From an uncultured Clostridia bacterium (lineage in GTDB: Bacteria; Bacillota; Clostridia; Oscillospirales; Acutalibacteraceae), in assembly GCA_937884625.1 (NCBI GenBank), contig CALGCE010000202.1, positions 1 to 6,427 on the forward strand: a stretch of 6,427 nucleotides of DNA, written 5' to 3'. Below the pieces are notes generated by a model. The model was given only the letters and a program-made list of their open reading frames with translations, was not told where the DNA came from and searched no databases. Positions 4,412 to 6,427 of this stretch are shown one piece after another; position 1 is the first letter of the stretch, and each line of letters begins with the position of its first letter. The translations under genes were made by a program, and so were the position numbers.

Positions 4412-6136
4412 CTAATCTCTGTTGTTGAGTATTTTAAGCGGTTCGTAACGCATTACGAACGCAACCGCAGATACAGACGATACCAACGTCAGTCCCAAAC
4501 CGACTAAAATCATTTCTAATATAACCGTAATATCAGTAGCCGATGATACTTCGGCAATATAATTATTGACGTTTCCGCCAAACTGTCCCATACGCCCTTT
4601 AAATCCGCCACCGATGTTGTCAGGTTTGCCCGACGGCATATCGGGAGGTGTATTTGTCGGCATATCCTGTGGCATTTCTGCTGTTTCTTTTGTTTCTTCG
4701 GAATTTATTTTAACAAGCAGACTGTTGGTAACGGGTACCGAAACTACCGCACCTACCGTACTTCCGATTATCAAGCAGGCAAACGTTACGGCAAAAAGTT
4801 CTATTACAAACTGCAACGCCACCTTATACTTTTTCATACCTATTGCCGTGAGTACACCTATCTCATATTTGCGGTTGCGGATACTGAATAAATTAATTAT
4901 TATCAAAACAAAGGCTCCGATAATGAATATTACTATAAGAAAATAGGTTGCGTATTTACCGAGCGTTTCAAGTTGCGATATACTCTGTTCGTAGTTTGAA
5001 ACGTCTTCTGAAACAAGGGTGTAATCATTGTCCAAAGTTTCGCCGAAAGCGTTATAGTCATCAAGATTTGCAAATATAAAAGTCCCACTGTAACGGGCGG
5101 TCAAAACTTTGTCCTCGTCGGTGTTAATCTCGGCAGAATCAGACAGTATTTTTTTAAGTGCCGTATCGCTTATATAAATGTAATTGTCGGTAAATGATGC
5201 ATTGGATGAAGTGTCTTTTGTATCTCCCGCCTTTGAGGTGTCGCAAATACCCGCTATGGTAAATTCGTAAACTTCGTCCTCGTTATCGGGGTTTTTAAGG
5301 GTAAAACTGTTTCCTGTTTCGAGTGAGTTTTCATCTGCTAAATTCTTTGAAATTATACAGTTTAGTTCTTCGCTGTCCGTTTTAATAACGCCTAATGACG
5401 AAATATATTCGGGAATGGCGTTAACATCACTGTATCCTATTACGGTAAAGTCATTCATTGACGCCATATTAAAGAAAAACTTGTTTGTAATAAAGGTGTC
5501 ACCGCCTTTGCCACCACCTTCGCCGTTTTGTTCAGGAGGTATGGTTTTCTCAAAATCATTGGTGCTTTCATCGGGCATTTCCTGTGGTTTTTCTTCGGTT
5601 TCGTCACTGGGCGTTTTCGGCTCTTCCTCTTTTTCTTCGCTTGGAGTGACTTGTGAAGAATTTGTTTCCTCTTCGTTTTCAACATCTGTGTTTGCAAGAT
5701 TTACGATTTTATAAGAGGTCGCAGTAGACGTGTCCTCCGCTTGGGTAGTGGTTTCCTGACCGTTTCTTATGTCGCCGTGTTCTTCTCTGAAATCCTTGTT
5801 TTGTTTAAAGGAACCCGAAACGTCTAACGGCTCAATACCGTCGCCTGCTCCAAAATACAGCGATGACGAATAATAAAAATCTTTTACAAGTTTATTGTCC
5901 GCCAAATTTTCAAGGGTATCAAGCGATATATTTCCGTTTTCTTTCATATCTTTGGGGTTTAGCGTTCCAGAAATCTCCATATCGTCGGCATACTGCTTTT
6001 TAACCGTTTTGTTTGCCTGCTTGATTGAAAGTCCTATGCAGGACGATACCGAAAGCAACAGTACAACCAAACCTATTAAAATACTCCTGCCTTTTGCTCT
6101 TATAATACAGCGAAAGGCGTTTTTAATGATGTACAT
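4412..6136 (-). CDS. ABC transporter permease, FtsX/MacB-type with large extracytoplasmic domain and low-complexity inserts
   Basis: The 574-aa protein starts at ATG 6136 with SD AAAGGAG (6150-6144) 7 nt upstream. Predicted topology: N-terminal segment with TM1 near 18-36, a large extracytoplasmic MacB-PCD-like domain near 37-394, then TM2 (395-418), TM3 (441-470) and TM4 (536-561). SIRNRKYEIGVLTAIGMKK (418-436) is the cytoplasmic coupling segment conserved in FtsX permeases, and MRYEPLKIL near the end is the usual C-terminal block. Two inserts are unusual: an acidic Pro/Glu-rich stretch with a Gly-rich end (about 152-213), and a Met/Pro-rich then Gly-rich stretch (about 479-525) between TM3 and TM4. 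By topology both face outside. Such permeases form mechanotransmission exporters that act on envelope or peptide substrates (lantibiotic/antimicrobial resistance, lipoprotein or toxin export). No two-component or TetR regulator is visible here. The substrate is unknown. Confidence 0.92.
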   Translation of the reverse strand: MYIIKNAFRCIIRAKGRSILIGLVVLLLSVSSCIGLSIKQANKTVKKQYADDMEISGTLNPKDMKENGNISLDTLENLADNKLVKDFYYSSSLYFGAGDGIEPLDVSGSFKQNKDFREEHGDIRNGQETTTQAEDTSTATSYKIVNLANTDVENEEETNSSQVTPSEEKEEEPKTPSDETEEKPQEMPDESTNDFEKTIPPEQNGEGGGKGGDTFITNKFFFNMASMNDFTVIGYSDVNAIPEYISSLGVIKTDSEELNCIISKNLADENSLETGNSFTLKNPDNEDEVYEFTIAGICDTSKAGDTKDTSSNASFTDNYIYISDTALKKILSDSAEINTDEDKVLTARYSGTFIFANLDDYNAFGETLDNDYTLVSEDVSNYEQSISQLETLGKYATYFLIVIFIIGAFVLIIINLFSIRNRKYEIGVLTAIGMKKYKVALQFVIELFAVTFACLIIGSTVGAVVSVPVTNSLLVKINSEETKETAEMPQDMPTNTPPDMPSGKPDNIGGGFKGRMGQFGGNVNNYIAEVSSATDITVILEMILVGLGLTLVSSVSAVAFVMRYEPLKILNNRD

Positions 6137-6217
6137 AGTAATTCTCCTTTTTGAGTTAGTGGCTTTATTCTACCTGCCAAAAAATACATACAGTTAAAAT
6201 TAATGTAAAAAAATCTT

Positions 6218-6229
6218 TAACAATTGTTA
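6218..6229. promoter_or_regulatory. Palindrome upstream of the ABC operon, operator candidate
   Basis: TAACAATTGTTA is a perfect 12-bp palindrome about 80 bp upstream of the permease ATG and just after the terminator of the upstream gene, so within the only space available for the operon promoter. The region is very AT-rich; TTTACA-like and TATGTA-like hexamers occur, but not at good spacing, so I could not settle a promoter. A regulator site is possible, chance is also possible. Confidence 0.27.
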
Positions 6230-6237
6230 CAATTATG

Positions 6238-6263
6238 AAAAAACACGCCGAAAAATCGGCGTG
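6238..6263 (-). terminator. Intrinsic terminator of the right-edge gene
   Basis: On the minus strand CACGCCGA (6263-6256) pairs with TCGGCGTG (6251-6244) around a TTTT loop, and the stem is followed at once by TTTTTT (6243-6238). The GC-rich 8-bp stem plus U tract is a textbook Rho-independent terminator, placed 12 bp after the stop codon at 6276. It separates the right-edge gene from the ABC operon, so the latter needs its own promoter. Confidence 0.85.
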
Positions 6264-6275
6264 AATAGAGTTGTT

Positions 6276-6427
6276 TTATGTATTGGGACCGTCTGCCTGT
6301 TCGAACCTTTTTCTTGATTTTTCTTTTTCGCATTCTAGTATCTGTGGCGGTATATCGGGATAAATACACTCTGCACAACTGCCGTTAATATCAAGTTCTA
6401 TTTCATCAAGCATACATTCGTTATCTT
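6276..6427 (-). CDS. C-terminal end of an unidentified cysteine-containing protein, cut by the window edge
   Basis: The frame enters from the right edge (first full codon 6425-6423) and gives 49 residues before TAA at 6278-6276, followed by a good terminator. The visible part has an acidic stretch (LDEIELDI), a C-x2-C pair in GSCAECIYPDIPP, another cysteine at either side, and a basic, helical end (EKEKSRKRFEQ). Spaced cysteines could bind metal, but four positions are too few to name a fold. An internal ATG near the edge has no SD, so the start is probably outside. Base composition matches the ABC operon. I do not recognise the family. Confidence 0.6.
   Translation of the reverse strand, partial: DNECMLDEIELDINGSCAECIYPDIPPQILECEKEKSRKRFEQADGPNT

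Noticed and set aside
4566..4946. 126-codon plus-strand frame opposite the permease
   Set aside because: Antisense to a well-supported permease; the Pro-rich start is only the complement of the Gly/Pro-rich insert.
5415..5714. Overlapping frames on both strands at the acidic insert (also 5455-5697 minus)
   Set aside because: Low-complexity GAA/TTC-rich coding produces long open frames in other registers; the Lys-rich or Ser-rich products have no SD or family features.
5895..6197. 100-codon plus-strand frame
   Set aside because: Antisense to the permease N-terminus and its leader, without an SD; hydrophobicity mirrors TM1.

Overview
The window looks like DNA from a low-to-moderate GC member of the Bacillota, most likely a gut or rumen clostridial lineage (Lachnospiraceae/Ruminococcaceae-like). 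The basis is strong AGGAG-type ribosome binding sites, A/T-rich third codon positions, and protein types common in that group: a YihS-like AGE isomerase, a GH2 mannosidase remnant, a DUF4143 ATPase remnant, Fic, and a MacB/FtsX-type ABC pair. Genus cannot be fixed from the sequence. No RNA gene, CRISPR array or intact insertion sequence was seen.

Left block (1-1742): a sugar-use locus. A minus-strand AGE/YihS-type aldose-ketose isomerase (probably mannose isomerase) runs off the left edge. Just upstream on the same strand is a 175-bp scar of a GH2 beta-mannosidase. It keeps its start codon and SD, one N-terminal motif and the C-terminal tail, but the body of the enzyme is missing. A divergent AraC-family regulator (897-1742) faces it across a short promoter region that holds a direct repeat and a palindrome. 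The intact locus would have released mannose from mannosides and isomerised it to fructose under control of the AraC protein.

Middle block (1743-3717): AT-rich and made of pieces. In order: a DUF4143-type ATPase C-terminal fragment (minus), a short ORF of uncertain origin, a coiled-coil membrane protein whose C-terminus is replaced, a membrane-bound O-acyltransferase (MBOAT) fragment, and a Fic C-terminal fragment carrying HPFREGNGR. The last three are spliced end to end. The junctions fall where the two partners could share short identical sequence. This means either real microhomology-driven rearrangement or short-read assembly chimeras, and sequence alone cannot decide. The block ends in a strong GAAA-loop hairpin.

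Right block (3723-6427): a well-formed minus-strand operon of an FtsX/MacB-type permease (574 aa) followed by its ABC ATPase (216 aa), with the permease stop codon inside the ATPase SD. The permease has two low-complexity inserts, one in each predicted extracytoplasmic loop. Upstream lie a 12-bp palindrome, an intrinsic terminator, and the C-terminal end of an unidentified cysteine-containing protein that enters from the right edge.

I do not see a convincing new multi-gene system. The most notable signal is the repeated pattern of genes keeping their ends or a middle slice, with clean junctions, in three or more places within 3 kb.
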